From contig NZ_CM001466.1 of assembly GCF_000231055.2 (NCBI RefSeq), forward strand, positions 4,403,624 through 4,467,623: a stretch of 64,000 nucleotides of DNA, in the 5' to 3' direction. Position numbers and translations under genes: made by a program. Positions 26,766 through 35,994 of the stretch are shown piece by piece (position 1 is the first letter of the stretch; each line of letters starts with the position of its first letter). The notes beneath the pieces were generated by a model, which was not told the origin of the DNA, made no database searches, and saw only the letters and a list, made by a program, of their open reading frames with translations. The stretch comes from Saccharomonospora azurea NA-128 (GTDB taxonomy: Bacteria; Actinomycetota; Actinomycetes; Mycobacteriales; Pseudonocardiaceae).

Positions 26766-28846
26766 CCACCGAGCCCTTGCCTGTCCCATCAGAGAGCGAG
26801 CTGTACCAGCAGATTGCCGATCGGGTGGCCTCGGCCGACACGGACCGGGTCCGGGAGGTGCTGGCCGAGCACGGTATCCACCTCACCAGTCCGCTGCCCG
26901 CGCGGCGCCAGTTGGTCGTGCATCGGCTGTACTGCGAAGGCACCAAGGTCGGTACCGATGACAACGACGGTCCGTTCACAGTGGACATTCCCCTGGGACC
27001 AGGGCCATGGGCCATCGCCAGCACCATCAACAACGCCGGCAAGTCGAGCCTGTTGTGGGCTCTGAGTTTCGCCCTGCGTGGGGAGGGCTTCGATGCGTTC
27101 CGCCGACCCGAGACGGTGCGCTGGTTCTCGTACGTGCGTGCCGATATCGAGGTTGCTGGCGTCGCCGTGTCCGTCCGACTGACCTTCGAACAGCCTGACC
27201 ACCCCAGCGCCCGGCTGCTCACCGCTGACACCCTCGAGCACCTCACCGATCTGGAAGGCCGCCAGGAGAGCGGCCCAGCCGTGCGCGTCGCGGCAACCGC
27301 CGAGCCGGACGGCGTCAAGGAGCTCATCGACCGCTTCATGCTCGAGCGGCTCGGTCTGCGGCCGCTCTCGCTGTGGACGGCAGAGGTTGGCGCACCGAAG
27401 GACGCCAAGGGCAGACGCGACAGCGTTGAGCGGATCCACGGCTGGGCCAGCTACTTCTACGCCATCGCGCTGAACTCGGCGAATGCCAGCATCCTGCTCG
27501 GTCCCACGGCGATCGGCCAGCTTCCCGTCAAGCTGATGCAGCTCTTCCTCGACGTCCCTTACGCCTCCGAGCTCACCCATCTCACCACCGCCCGCAGGAA
27601 AGAGGACCAGGAAAGCCACCGCATCCAGCGCCGGGCCAAAGAGGATGCCCAAGCCCGCGCGCAGCAAACCGAACCGCTTCGTCGGGCGCTCGCGGTCGCC
27701 GAGGACCGGGTGGCGGCCCTGGAAGCCAGCCAGCCCGACCTGACGGAGCTGCTCGCCAACGTCGACGCGGCGGCCCGCCAGATGGCCGCCGCCCAAGTAG
27801 TCCACCAGCAGGCCGAGGAACAGTACGCCACCGCGCGCAAAGCCAGCCTGAAGGACGAGAAAGCGGCCCGCCGAGCACGGCAGAGTAACGCCGCGCGGCT
27901 CCTCCTAGGCGCCCTTGACCCGGAGGCATGCCCGCGCTGCGACCACGAGATTAACGATGCCCGACGGGCCGCCGAGGAGACCGAGCACCGCTGCTCGGTG
28001 TGCGCTCATCCGCTGCCCGAGGTGCAGGAAGAGCCTGAGGCCCAGGCCCAGCTGCTCCAGCGCCTGGACGACCGCGTGGAGGCCTCGCGTAAGGCCCAAG
28101 ACACTGCCTGGCAAGCCGTTGACTCCGCCACCGCCGCATTGAGCGAGAGTCGCGCCGCCTACGACCAGGCGAATGCCCGCCTTGCGGCGGCGCGCTCAGG
28201 GGACTGGTACACCGACTTGGAAGCTGCTCGGCAGGAGGTTCACCAACTCCGAGGGGCACTTGCTATCGCCACAGGCAGCGGAGCAGGGCTACCAGCCGTG
28301 GTCGGCGACTACGTCACCTCCTCAACGGCAGCGGCCAGCGCACCGACCGCTGAGACCGACGACGACATCCTCGCAGCCGCTGCTGACGTGCTGTCGAACG
28401 TGGTCTCACAGCACAGCAAGGCTTTATTCGCCGACCTCAACGACGAGATCGTCACGATCGCCCGCGATCTCGGGGTGGCCAACCTCACGAGTGTGAACCT
28501 CGGCCTGAACGGAAACCTGAACGCCATGAAGTCCGGCGGCCGCCACCGGTTCTCCGCATTCAGTCCGACCGACCGTCTGCGCATGCGGATCGCAGCCGTG
28601 GTTGGCATGATCAAGGTCGGCCGCAGCCGCGGCATCATGTCCCACCCCGGACTGCTGCTGATAGATGCCCCTACCGCTGAGGAGCTCTCCCGCGAGAACG
28701 CGCGCCTGGCCATCCAGACGCTCTACGACACCGCCGCCACGGACCCTGACATCCAGGTCGTGATCACTTCGATCGAAGAGGCGGTGTGGGAAATCTTCCC
28801 CAAGGACCGTATCGTGACCGCCCCCGACAAGCGGCAGCTCTTCTAG
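26762..28846 (+). CDS. SMC/Rad50-like ABC ATPase with Cys4 zinc hook
   Basis: A 694-aa ATPase. The P-loop region STINNAGKSSLLW (Lys94) lacks the usual first Gly. Coiled-coil arms flank a Cys4 hook at C390-x2-C393 and C411-x2-C414. A signature-like FSPTDRLRMRIA precedes a Walker B LLLIDAPTAEEL (Asp635) in which the usual catalytic Glu position is Ala. It is much smaller than chromosomal SMC and resembles LmuB-type or ABC-3C ATPases of anti-phage systems, which sense DNA ends or phage structures and license an effector nuclease. It overlaps the upstream gene and is followed, after a GAGGGAGG site, by a nuclease-fold protein. Confidence 0.8.
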   Translation: MTTEPLPVPSESELYQQIADRVASADTDRVREVLAEHGIHLTSPLPARRQLVVHRLYCEGTKVGTDDNDGPFTVDIPLGPGPWAIASTINNAGKSSLLWALSFALRGEGFDAFRRPETVRWFSYVRADIEVAGVAVSVRLTFEQPDHPSARLLTADTLEHLTDLEGRQESGPAVRVAATAEPDGVKELIDRFMLERLGLRPLSLWTAEVGAPKDAKGRRDSVERIHGWASYFYAIALNSANASILLGPTAIGQLPVKLMQLFLDVPYASELTHLTTARRKEDQESHRIQRRAKEDAQARAQQTEPLRRALAVAEDRVAALEASQPDLTELLANVDAAARQMAAAQVVHQQAEEQYATARKASLKDEKAARRARQSNAARLLLGALDPEACPRCDHEINDARRAAEETEHRCSVCAHPLPEVQEEPEAQAQLLQRLDDRVEASRKAQDTAWQAVDSATAALSESRAAYDQANARLAAARSGDWYTDLEAARQEVHQLRGALAIATGSGAGLPAVVGDYVTSSTAAASAPTAETDDDILAAAADVLSNVVSQHSKALFADLNDEIVTIARDLGVANLTSVNLGLNGNLNAMKSGGRHRFSAFSPTDRLRMRIAAVVGMIKVGRSRGIMSHPGLLLIDAPTAEELSRENARLAIQTLYDTAATDPDIQVVITSIEEAVWEIFPKDRIVTAPDKRQLF

Positions 28847-28900
28847 AGTCCGGACCGGAGGAATACCCGGAGAACGCACAGCAACGAGGAGGGAGGCATC

Positions 28901-30955
28901 GTGCACGCCATCGACGAACGCCTGGCCAGCTGGGCGGCAAGCGCCTCCCGATCCCAGCTCCGTGACGGGCCCACGGTGGACGACCTCGGAGGCATCGACC
29001 GGGTCCTCGCCGCCGCCGACGACCTCGCCAGCGGTCCCTTCCTGCATCATCTCATCCAGGCGGCTGCACATCACCTGGACGTGGCCGGCAGCGAAGCGGG
29101 TAAGCCGCTGCGCGATGCCATCCTCACCGGTCTGCGGGCCAACAACAATCACGCCGCGTTCGCCAGTGCCACCGACGCCCTCACCACTTACCCCGCCCTG
29201 GCCCGCGAGCTCGGCACCCCCCTCGCCCGGATTCTGCTTACCCGCTTTCGGGATGCCCAGGACGCCGAAGACGACCCCGCCCTTGCCCTCATCGCTGCCG
29301 AAGCCGCGGACTGCCTCGTCCAGCTCACCCTGGCCGGCATCACCAGCGCCGCTAGGGTCCTCGGCGCCATGGACGAGGCCACCGAGGACCCGGCAGCTCT
29401 ACCCGAGGCCTTCGTCACCCGCCTCCCTCGGCTGCTCGGCGTCCTCGATGCCCACCACCCCGGCGCCGGGCTCCGCGAAGCCCTGGAACGCTGCCTGATG
29501 CTCGACTACACCTGCCGGGACGCGGCCTTCGAACTGGCTCTCGGCGACCTGCGCCAGGCGCTGGAACAGGACCAGTACGCTCCCATGGTCGAGCAGCTCA
29601 GGAGAACTCAGCGCCGCCTGGCTGAACTGATCGCTCTCGACCCGGAGCGCCTCGACGCCCAGCTTTACCACGCGGCCATCAATGCCGTCCTTGGCCTGTC
29701 CGCACCCGATGCCCCCACGCGGGTACCGGCCGCCGCAGCCACCTTGCGCGACGTCCTCCAGCGCTACCGTTCCTGGCGCTACCGCACCCGCATCCCCGGC
29801 TGGGCGCAACCTCGCCAAAGCGACATCGTCGCCTGGTCGGAACTCACCGTCCTCCTGGAAGCGGCCGCAACGCACATGGGGCATGACGACCCATGGTTCG
29901 GCGAGGGCCACGGCATCCTCACCGCGCTGCTACGCGCTTACACCGCGCACAACACCGTCGCTGTTCTCACCGGCAACTCCGCGGCCTTAGTGGTCGACAC
30001 CCTGGTGGCGCCGGTTATCGAAGACGCCTTTCTGCAGCAAGAGCACCGGCAGCGCATCCTGCGGCACGCCCTGGACCACGACGAGGAACTCCGCAGCGAC
30101 CCAGCGGCCCAGCAGCTCCACGCCGCCCTCCTCCAGCGCACCAGGACAGACGATCCTTCGCCTGGGCGGGCGAGTGATCAGGGAAAAGCGCGACGCTGGC
30201 AGCTGCTGGCACATCAACTCCCAAACGACTTCGCTAACTTGGTTGACCAGACCCCCGAGCACGTCCTAGACCGGCTGGAACTGGCACTACGGACCCACGA
30301 CGACGTCCGGGCGAGCATCGCCGATCCTAAGTACAGCCGTCTCATGGACCGCTTACTCCGTCAACTCCAGGAGTCCCACGACTGGCTGCCCCGCATCGCC
30401 GTCGAGTTCACCGTCCTGCTAGAAGTGACGATCCGCTACGCCTACCTCTGCTACGACATCGGCCGGAAGATGGGCGGCTCTTACACCGAGTTCTTGCGCC
30501 GACGCGATAAGGATGGCAAGAAGCAAAAGGTCGACGAAGCCCTCTTCCACCAGCACTACCGGGAAGTGCTGACCTACTCCGCGCTGTTCGGTGTAGTCCA
30601 CTCCGAAGTGATCGACAAAGGCGGCGGTCGAGCCGACATCCTCGTATCCTTCGGCGCGGTCCAGTTCAACGTCGAATGCAAGATCGAAGAAGAGGACGCC
30701 AGCGAAGCTGGGTTACGGCACTACGTCGCTCAGGCGGCCGAATACCAAAACACCAACGCCGCCTTCGCGATCCTCCTCGCCCTCGACAAGACAGTAGGAT
30801 CCGAAGGGGCCGTCAACCTCTTCGACAGCATCTGGATTGAACCTGTCAGGCGAACCGGCGAACGCGGACCTTGCCTTGTTGTGATTGTCCGTATCCCGGG
30901 AGGACGCGAGAATCCCAACCTGCTACGCCCTGCACCGGTGCCGGAACCAAAATAA
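28901..30955 (+). CDS. Large helical protein with C-terminal PD-(D/E)XK nuclease domain, probable effector
   Basis: A 684-aa protein, about 560 residues of helical, Leu/Ala-rich sequence followed by a restriction-endonuclease-like domain. The motif is D579 in GGGRADILVSF and E592-C-K594 in QFNVECKIEEED, spaced as in PD-(D/E)XK enzymes, followed by the helical LRHYVAQAAEYQNT. GTG 28901 is preceded by a strong GAGGGAGG ribosome site. As the last gene of the module it is the natural candidate for the DNA- or RNA-cleaving effector. The N-terminal region matches nothing I recognise, and this makes the module different from standard Lamassu or ABC-3C examples I know. Confidence 0.7.
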   Translation: MHAIDERLASWAASASRSQLRDGPTVDDLGGIDRVLAAADDLASGPFLHHLIQAAAHHLDVAGSEAGKPLRDAILTGLRANNNHAAFASATDALTTYPALARELGTPLARILLTRFRDAQDAEDDPALALIAAEAADCLVQLTLAGITSAARVLGAMDEATEDPAALPEAFVTRLPRLLGVLDAHHPGAGLREALERCLMLDYTCRDAAFELALGDLRQALEQDQYAPMVEQLRRTQRRLAELIALDPERLDAQLYHAAINAVLGLSAPDAPTRVPAAAATLRDVLQRYRSWRYRTRIPGWAQPRQSDIVAWSELTVLLEAAATHMGHDDPWFGEGHGILTALLRAYTAHNTVAVLTGNSAALVVDTLVAPVIEDAFLQQEHRQRILRHALDHDEELRSDPAAQQLHAALLQRTRTDDPSPGRASDQGKARRWQLLAHQLPNDFANLVDQTPEHVLDRLELALRTHDDVRASIADPKYSRLMDRLLRQLQESHDWLPRIAVEFTVLLEVTIRYAYLCYDIGRKMGGSYTEFLRRRDKDGKKQKVDEALFHQHYREVLTYSALFGVVHSEVIDKGGGRADILVSFGAVQFNVECKIEEEDASEAGLRHYVAQAAEYQNTNAAFAILLALDKTVGSEGAVNLFDSIWIEPVRRTGERGPCLVVIVRIPGGRENPNLLRPAPVPEPK

Positions 30956-31494
30956 ACGCACAGCTCAAGGCGCCCCTGTGTCTGAGTTCGGCCCTGAAAG
31001 CCGCGCTTGATGGCACTCCTCTCGGTGGCGTCCGCGCATGTGGGAGGTGGGGCTCCATGTCGTGAGACTTCGGCCACGAAGCTGATTTTTGGTCGTCACA
31101 GTAGCGGGGGGTTAGTCTCCGACGGCCGACGAAGCGAGGGACGTGGAGAGGATGTCGCGTAGGGGGTGCCATTCTCGTTGGGGAGTAAGTTAAAGGTGCT
31201 CTCCAAGGGAGTGGAGTCGAAAGGGTAAGCCGGTAGCAATCAACCCCATGTATTATGGCGGCACCCTGCTACGGGAGCATGGTGGCTTCCAGTAGTGGTT
31301 GAGGTACGGGCCCAAAGATGGGTGCTCGAAACCGTCGGGTTCGACTTTGTTGCGTGCAGCGACCGCACAGTCAGACACATCTGGGTCGCACGCGCGTCAG
31401 GTGATTTCTTCGCCCTCTGGTGAGCGCCAACCTCCGCGATATGTCGCTGCAGTCAATTTACCGTCTTCCGTTTCCAGCTTAGATCTCTCGTAGT
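30956..31494. other. Non-coding or decayed stretch
   Basis: About 540 bases of lower GC than the rest. Only short, unsupported frames are present, with no obvious terminator or repeat. I see nothing functional that can be named. Confidence 0.5.
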
Positions 31495-32568
31495 TTACCC
31501 AGTCGAGAAATTCCGTGCCATCGATGTCGAGCGATCGTACGTACGCCATACTATAAGGTCCGTCTCACCAACACATATGGCTCCGGAAAGCGACAGCCTT
31601 GATACATCGATACCGTGAAAGTCGAGATCAATCAGAGTGGCTCCCCTGAGATCGACGTGTTCAACCTCGGACCACCGATCTGCGTTCCCCTCGAGTATCC
31701 ACCTATCGTCAATAATGACAGGGCCTCTGAACAGATGTTCATGAACCAGACGCTGTATCGCCGCGCGAACTTGCCATTCCTCAAGGGTTCCGTCTTTATG
31801 TTGAATGCGAATATTGGGATGGCCAGAACTTGTTGGCGGTTCGAACGGCATGCGCAGGTAGGCACAGAGGACGTTGATGATTCTTTGTCTCTCTTGTGGG
31901 TTGCCTTGCGCTAAGCGTTCAAGCGCGTACACGCCAGCCATGCGGACGGGGGCACGTTCCGAGGAGAGTTGATCGGCGGCGGCCGTGTACAGCTCGGTAA
32001 CGCGCTGTTCGGCAGCGTCAGCTTCAGTGTGGCGTTGAGTGTGTTCGGCAAGCCATTGTCGCCGGCTGTTGAGCACGAGGATGGCAATGCCGACGAGCCC
32101 CGCACCGAGTGTGAGGGCGGTGCGGATGGCTTCGATGCGGGTCATGGAGCGCTCTTGTGGTTGGTGTGGCTGCTCGGCAATGTCAAGCAACCACGCCAGG
32201 CTGAGTCCCGTGGCGGCAAGGACCGCTACGGCGATGAGCACACCCCACCACCATCGCAATGGCCGTACTTCCCGCCGGGTGTCAGGGTGCCGAGTCACGG
32301 CGCGCAAGACCCCGATGATTATGAGCACGGTAAGGCCGCTGGTCAGGACCCACTCGGAGAATCCCCATGTGCTGACGAACGTTGCGGCGGTGGTCAGCCA
32401 GCTGGCCGGGATCGCGGTGACGGCCCCGGCCAGGACGAAGGCGAGGGCGAGCAGGCTTGTCCGCTTCGCAGTGCGGGTCCGTACTGCCTCTGCAACTGAG
32501 ATTCGCCGGTGGAGCACAGGATCATGCTGGCACAGTTCCCGCCTCACGTGCGGCATTGTCGGCGACAA
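31495..32568 (-). CDS. Membrane protein with short pentapeptide-like end
   Basis: Up to 357 aa. There are about four hydrophobic helices in the N-terminal half and a short helical segment, YTAAADQLSSERAPVRMAGVYALERLAQGNPQERQRIINVLCAYLRMPF. That segment is characteristic of actinobacterial proteins that normally continue into long pentapeptide repeats. Here only a few repeat-like units follow (VDLRGATLIDLDFHGIDVSRLSLSGA) before the end, so it looks shortened. Codon usage is less GC-biased than in the flanking chromosome. The start is uncertain. Function unknown; carriage by the mobile element is evident. Confidence 0.6.
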   Translation of the reverse strand: MSPTMPHVRRELCQHDPVLHRRISVAEAVRTRTAKRTSLLALAFVLAGAVTAIPASWLTTAATFVSTWGFSEWVLTSGLTVLIIIGVLRAVTRHPDTRREVRPLRWWWGVLIAVAVLAATGLSLAWLLDIAEQPHQPQERSMTRIEAIRTALTLGAGLVGIAILVLNSRRQWLAEHTQRHTEADAAEQRVTELYTAAADQLSSERAPVRMAGVYALERLAQGNPQERQRIINVLCAYLRMPFEPPTSSGHPNIRIQHKDGTLEEWQVRAAIQRLVHEHLFRGPVIIDDRWILEGNADRWSEVEHVDLRGATLIDLDFHGIDVSRLSLSGAICVGETDLIVWRTYDRSTSMARNFSTG

Positions 32569-32793
32569 GGGCGGTGTGGCAGACGTCGAGGCTTTGGTAG
32601 ATGCCGTATCAGGTGTTGTCTTTGCTGGATGCCGTGATTGGGACCGAGTGGCCGGCGGATGTGGGCGTTCATGTCGTGCGAGCTCGAGCTCCGTCTCACG
32701 CGAGACGCGGAGAGCTGCCGACGCTTCCGCCGTCTCCGTGGGCTGCCTGCTGATGCTGAACAGCCTACGCTGTTCATCCTGGGTTCTTGGTGA

Positions 32794-33089
32794 TCACCAC
32801 ACCACAAGCAGGGGCACGGCAAGCCACAGGCACCAGCCGTTGAAAGCCAACCATGCGAGAGTCCATAGCAAGACAGGGATGCCGGTCTGGTCAGCGAAGT
32901 TTTCCCCATCAGGGGGCCGCCATGCTCGAGAAGGTAACGCCCGATCGCGACTTTCAATAGGTGGATGCCTTCGCAGATCAGCAGTACCCATGCGAGGGCG
33001 GCCACGATTGTGGCTTGCAGCCCTGGCGGGCCCCACCACAAGGTCGCGGCGGTGGCGCAGCCGATGGCAGTAGTGAGGTCGGCGGTCAT
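32794..33089 (-). pseudogene. Small three-helix membrane protein with a homopolymer frameshift
   Basis: From ATG at 33087-33089 (minus strand) the product begins MTADLTTAIGCATAATLWWG and has two hydrophobic helices, ending YLLEHGG. At the run of five C on the coding strand (32912-32916) the frame moves. Adding one C gives PPDGENFADQTG and a further hydrophobic helix ending LWLAVPLLVVW with a stop at 32794. The joined product would be about 98 residues. This may be a real mutation or a sequencing error. Function unknown. Confidence 0.4.
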
Positions 33090-33350
33090 TATGGTGCGAC
33101 GACAGTAGATTGCGGCCTGAGTCCGGTTTAATTCGCTGCACTGCTGACAATCTTCACCCGTTCGGAGGAGTGCCTGGCCGCCCCGATCACGCCTACGCAC
33201 TGCTGCGGCCGAGCTCGTCGACGCTGGCCTGCAACATCTGACTTGGCTCGACGCTGGTCGCGGCAGCTGCGTGGTGGCTGGGGCGACCTAGCTCTCGTGT
33301 TGACGTTGTGTATAGACGCGTTGCCTTGGGCAGCGGATAGCCTATGTTTC

Positions 33351-33899
33351 GTGGCTGACGAGCATGGCGCGTGGCAAACGTTCGGCGAGCGGCTGGTCTA
33401 TGACAACCGTTGGGTGCGGTTGGGGTTGGTCGACGTGCAGGCTCCCAACGGCAACCGGTGGGAGTACCACGTCGTTCACCTGGCGCGGATCGCGATCGCG
33501 CTGGTGGTGAACGAGCGGGACGAGGCGTTGATGCTGTGGCGGTATCGGTTCGCCACGGACCAGTGGGGCTATGAGCTGCTCGGTGGCCTGGTTGACGATG
33601 GCGAGGACTCCGCTGCTACGGCTGCGCGGGAGGCTGCTGAGGAGAGTGGTTGGCGTCCGTTGGGGGATGGGGAGCATCTCGTCAGCTTCGAGCCGCTTCC
33701 TGGTCAGGTCACCGCGCCGATGGACATCTACCTGTGGCGCGGTGCTGAGCACATCGGCGACCCCACCGACACCGAAGAAGTCGGCCGGGTGGAGTGGGTG
33801 CCGTTGTCGCGGGTCAACGAGCTTGCGCAGCGACAGGAGCTTCTTGGTTCGGGCACGCTGGTCGCGCTGCTGTACTACCTGAACTCACAGAAGTCGTGA
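33351..33899 (+). CDS. Nudix hydrolase of the element
   Basis: A 182-aa Nudix protein. The Nudix box is GGLVDDGEDSAATAAREAAEESGW, with the usual REAxEE core; the family hydrolyses nucleoside diphosphates linked to another moiety. The layout resembles ADP-ribose pyrophosphatase-type enzymes. Nudix genes are standard in AICEs such as pSAM2, where they are thought to act in transfer signalling. GTG 33351 was chosen because it gives the conserved start before WQTFGERLVYDNRWVRL; longer in-frame starts reach 33243. Its 3' end overlaps the convergent regulator gene by 15 bp. Confidence 0.88.
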   Translation: MADEHGAWQTFGERLVYDNRWVRLGLVDVQAPNGNRWEYHVVHLARIAIALVVNERDEALMLWRYRFATDQWGYELLGGLVDDGEDSAATAAREAAEESGWRPLGDGEHLVSFEPLPGQVTAPMDIYLWRGAEHIGDPTDTEEVGRVEWVPLSRVNELAQRQELLGSGTLVALLYYLNSQKS

Positions 33900-35018
33900 G
33901 CCGCTCATCGGCAACACAAGGCCGCTGAGACGTCGTAAATGCCGGTCGGACCTGATCTGTTTGCCGAGTTGGCGTGCTTGGCGTGCGTAGTGCTGGGCTT
34001 GGTCGCGGTTGCCTGCGGCGGCGTGCGCGAACGCGAGGTCGACCATCATGGCGACGCGAGCACGCACAAACGCCTTCGGCAATCGCGGTAGAGCCTCGGT
34101 GAGGTGTTCCACCGCATCCGGCTCGCCCAGCTTGGCCATGGCGTTGCCGCGCCAGCGGTCGAGGTGGGAGTCACCGAGGAACAGGAACGGCAACGACGCG
34201 TCGTTCGGGTCGGTCGGCAGCAGGGTGTGTGCGGTATCGAACGCCCGTAGTGCCTCGTCGCGGTGCCCGGCGGCGGCAAAGCCTTCGCCGCTTGCGGCTG
34301 TCAGCCACGCTCGCAGCAGCGGCGGCACCGCGCCCTCACCCAAGGAGCGCGCGTGTTCAAGCTGCTCGACCGCGTGCTGACTTTCGCCGATGTCGATGAG
34401 CACGAACGCCTGTTCCGCGAGCGCGTGCGCCAAGGCGGTCGTGGAACCGAACTCCCGTGCGGCGGCCTTCGCGCGTTCGTAGTGGTTCCATGCTTGGCTG
34501 ATGGCGTTGCGGTCGAGGGCGACCCACCCCGCGAGCGTGGATGCCTCGGTGAGCACACCCGCGAGCGCTTCCCGTTGGCCGCGTGCGGTGCTGAAGCTCA
34601 ACAGGTCTTCGATCTGGCCGATGAGGCTGCGGAGCTGCTCCAACAGGGTGAGGCCACCGAACTGCCGGTCGACCTTGCGGGCGTTGTCGATCTGCTGCCG
34701 GAACGCCTCGACTGCCGCGCCGTCGACGCTGCGGGCGAGAGCGAGCCGTGAGCGTAGCTCGCTGACCTCGTCGTCCTCATCGTCGGTGGGGAAGCCGAGT
34801 TCCTCGTTGGTGCGGCCGTAGATGTCACGGAACAGTCGCTGGTACGGCTCGCTGACCTGCTCGTGGCCGTTCTCCCACCGCGACAGCTTCGTCTTCAGGC
34901 TGGTCTGCTCCATCACGGGCACACCGAGCGCATCCGCACGTCGAATCAACAACGTGATGACGTCAGCGGCTTTGTAGTCGAGCTGTTTGCGGACGGCTTG
35001 CAGTTTCGTCGCGGCCAT
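33885..35018 (-). CDS. XRE-type regulator with helical-repeat (TPR-like) C-terminal domain
   Basis: A 377-aa protein. The N-terminal HTH-like part includes TSLKTKLSRWENGHEQVSEPYQRLF. A linker and a long helical-repeat domain follow: REALAGVLTEASTLAGWVALDRNAISQAWNHYERAKAAARE, then ALAEQAFVLIDIGESQHAVEQLEHAR. This type occurs in actinobacteria as peptide- or stress-responsive regulators. It is paralogous to the gene at 40641-41816 of the same element. A 9-bp direct repeat upstream (35048 and 35095) is a candidate binding site. It may control excision or transfer, which is inference. Confidence 0.75.
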   Translation of the reverse strand: MAATKLQAVRKQLDYKAADVITLLIRRADALGVPVMEQTSLKTKLSRWENGHEQVSEPYQRLFRDIYGRTNEELGFPTDDEDDEVSELRSRLALARSVDGAAVEAFRQQIDNARKVDRQFGGLTLLEQLRSLIGQIEDLLSFSTARGQREALAGVLTEASTLAGWVALDRNAISQAWNHYERAKAAAREFGSTTALAHALAEQAFVLIDIGESQHAVEQLEHARSLGEGAVPPLLRAWLTAASGEGFAAAGHRDEALRAFDTAHTLLPTDPNDASLPFLFLGDSHLDRWRGNAMAKLGEPDAVEHLTEALPRLPKAFVRARVAMMVDLAFAHAAAGNRDQAQHYARQARQLGKQIRSDRHLRRLSGLVLPMSGSRLL

Positions 35019-35047
35019 CAGTTATCACCGTGCCGATAATCGCGCTG

Positions 35048-35103
35048 ACCTGCGAAGTTATTCCTGGTTAATGGATTCGTTGTTAACTTCTGCCACCTGC
35101 GAA
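35048..35103. repeat. Direct repeat ACCTGCGAA upstream of the XRE/TPR regulator
   Basis: ACCTGCGAA at 35048-35056 and 35095-35103 is followed by related A/T-rich bases (GTTATT and TAACG). The spacing of 47 bp is about four and a half helical turns. It is a candidate regulator site. Confidence 0.35.
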
Positions 35104-35174
35104 TAACGCGTCCGCTGCCGTTTCCTGGACTCATGAACGGAGAAAGCGAGCAACGCGAGACCGGCATCAGCGGC

Positions 35175-35564
35175 CTACCGGAGTCGCCCGCGCTGGACCG
35201 GTTTGGACAGAGCGGCCACGTCGGCGGCCATCGCGTCCACGCGGTTGGTCAACTCCTCCAGCCGGCCTTCGATGGCATTGAGGTGCGCCAGGATGCGGTC
35301 GGTGGCATCGTCGCCGGTTTCGCCTGGCCGCAATGGTTTCCGACCCGCGAGGACGGCGGCCAGGTGGCCGGGATGCCACTCCAGCGCCAGCGACAACGCC
35401 TCCAGTGTTCGTGCGCTACGTCGGCGTTCCACCGTGTGGTGCTGGATCTCGCGGATGATCGCTTGCGAGACGTGCGAGCGTTCCGCCAGTTCGCGTTGAC
35501 GAAGACCGAGCGTGTGCATGCGCTCGTTGATTGCCCTCGCGACCGCCGCCCAGTCTTCGGTCAC
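35175..35564 (-). CDS. XRE-family transcriptional regulator
   Basis: A 129-aa protein with an N-terminal helix-turn-helix, INERMHTLGLRQRELAERSHVSQAIIREIQHH, and then a helix ending EWHPGHLAAVLAG. The C-terminal part is probably a coiled coil (ATDRILAHLNAIEGRLEELTNRVDAMAADVAAL) for dimerisation. It lies between the larger regulator and the transfer operon, divergent from the latter, and is well placed to repress transfer and excision genes, like KorSA in other AICEs though of a different family. Confidence 0.85.
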   Translation of the reverse strand: MTEDWAAVARAINERMHTLGLRQRELAERSHVSQAIIREIQHHTVERRRSARTLEALSLALEWHPGHLAAVLAGRKPLRPGETGDDATDRILAHLNAIEGRLEELTNRVDAMAADVAALSKPVQRGRLR

Positions 35565-35712
35565 CCATTCCTCCGTGGTCCGCCTCGGACGCGAGGTTAA
35601 CGCTCGACCCGGCCTACGTGGGGCCGACCTCGCGGAAATCGCATCAGTCTGCTCATTTATGCGCTGACATCACTTCTTTTTTCAGCTGAAATCAACTCGA
35701 AGGAATTCATTC

Positions 35713-35994
35713 GTGGATACCCCTATGCCCAAAACGGGCCAGCCGGTGTTCTACACAGTCCGAGAAGCCGCGCAGATCGTGCGCGTTGACCCGTCGACCC
35801 TCTACCGCGCCATCCGCGAGGACGCGTTTCCTGCGGTGCGCGTCCGCTACCGCTACGTCATTCCGGCTGCCGCGCTCGACCGCCTCATCACCGAGGCCGC
35901 TGAGTCCGGTGGCTGTGTCGACCCCGCCCGCATCGTGGCCGAACGCCGCGCCGCTCGGGAGGTCGCTCGTCTGTCCGGAGGTGCCGCATGGTGA
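35713..35994 (+). CDS. Excisionase-like helix-turn-helix protein
   Basis: A 93-aa DNA-binding protein of the HTH-17/MerR-like excisionase type, FYTVREAAQIVRVDPSTLYRAIREDAFPAVRVRYRYVIPAAALDRL. Small proteins of this kind serve as Xis (recombination directionality factors) or as transcription factors. A GAAGGA site precedes GTG 35713. It starts the transfer operon and overlaps the WhiB-like gene by seven bases. It is distant from the integrase, so the Xis role is only likely, not shown. Confidence 0.8.
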   Translation: MDTPMPKTGQPVFYTVREAAQIVRVDPSTLYRAIREDAFPAVRVRYRYVIPAAALDRLITEAAESGGCVDPARIVAERRAAREVARLSGGAAW

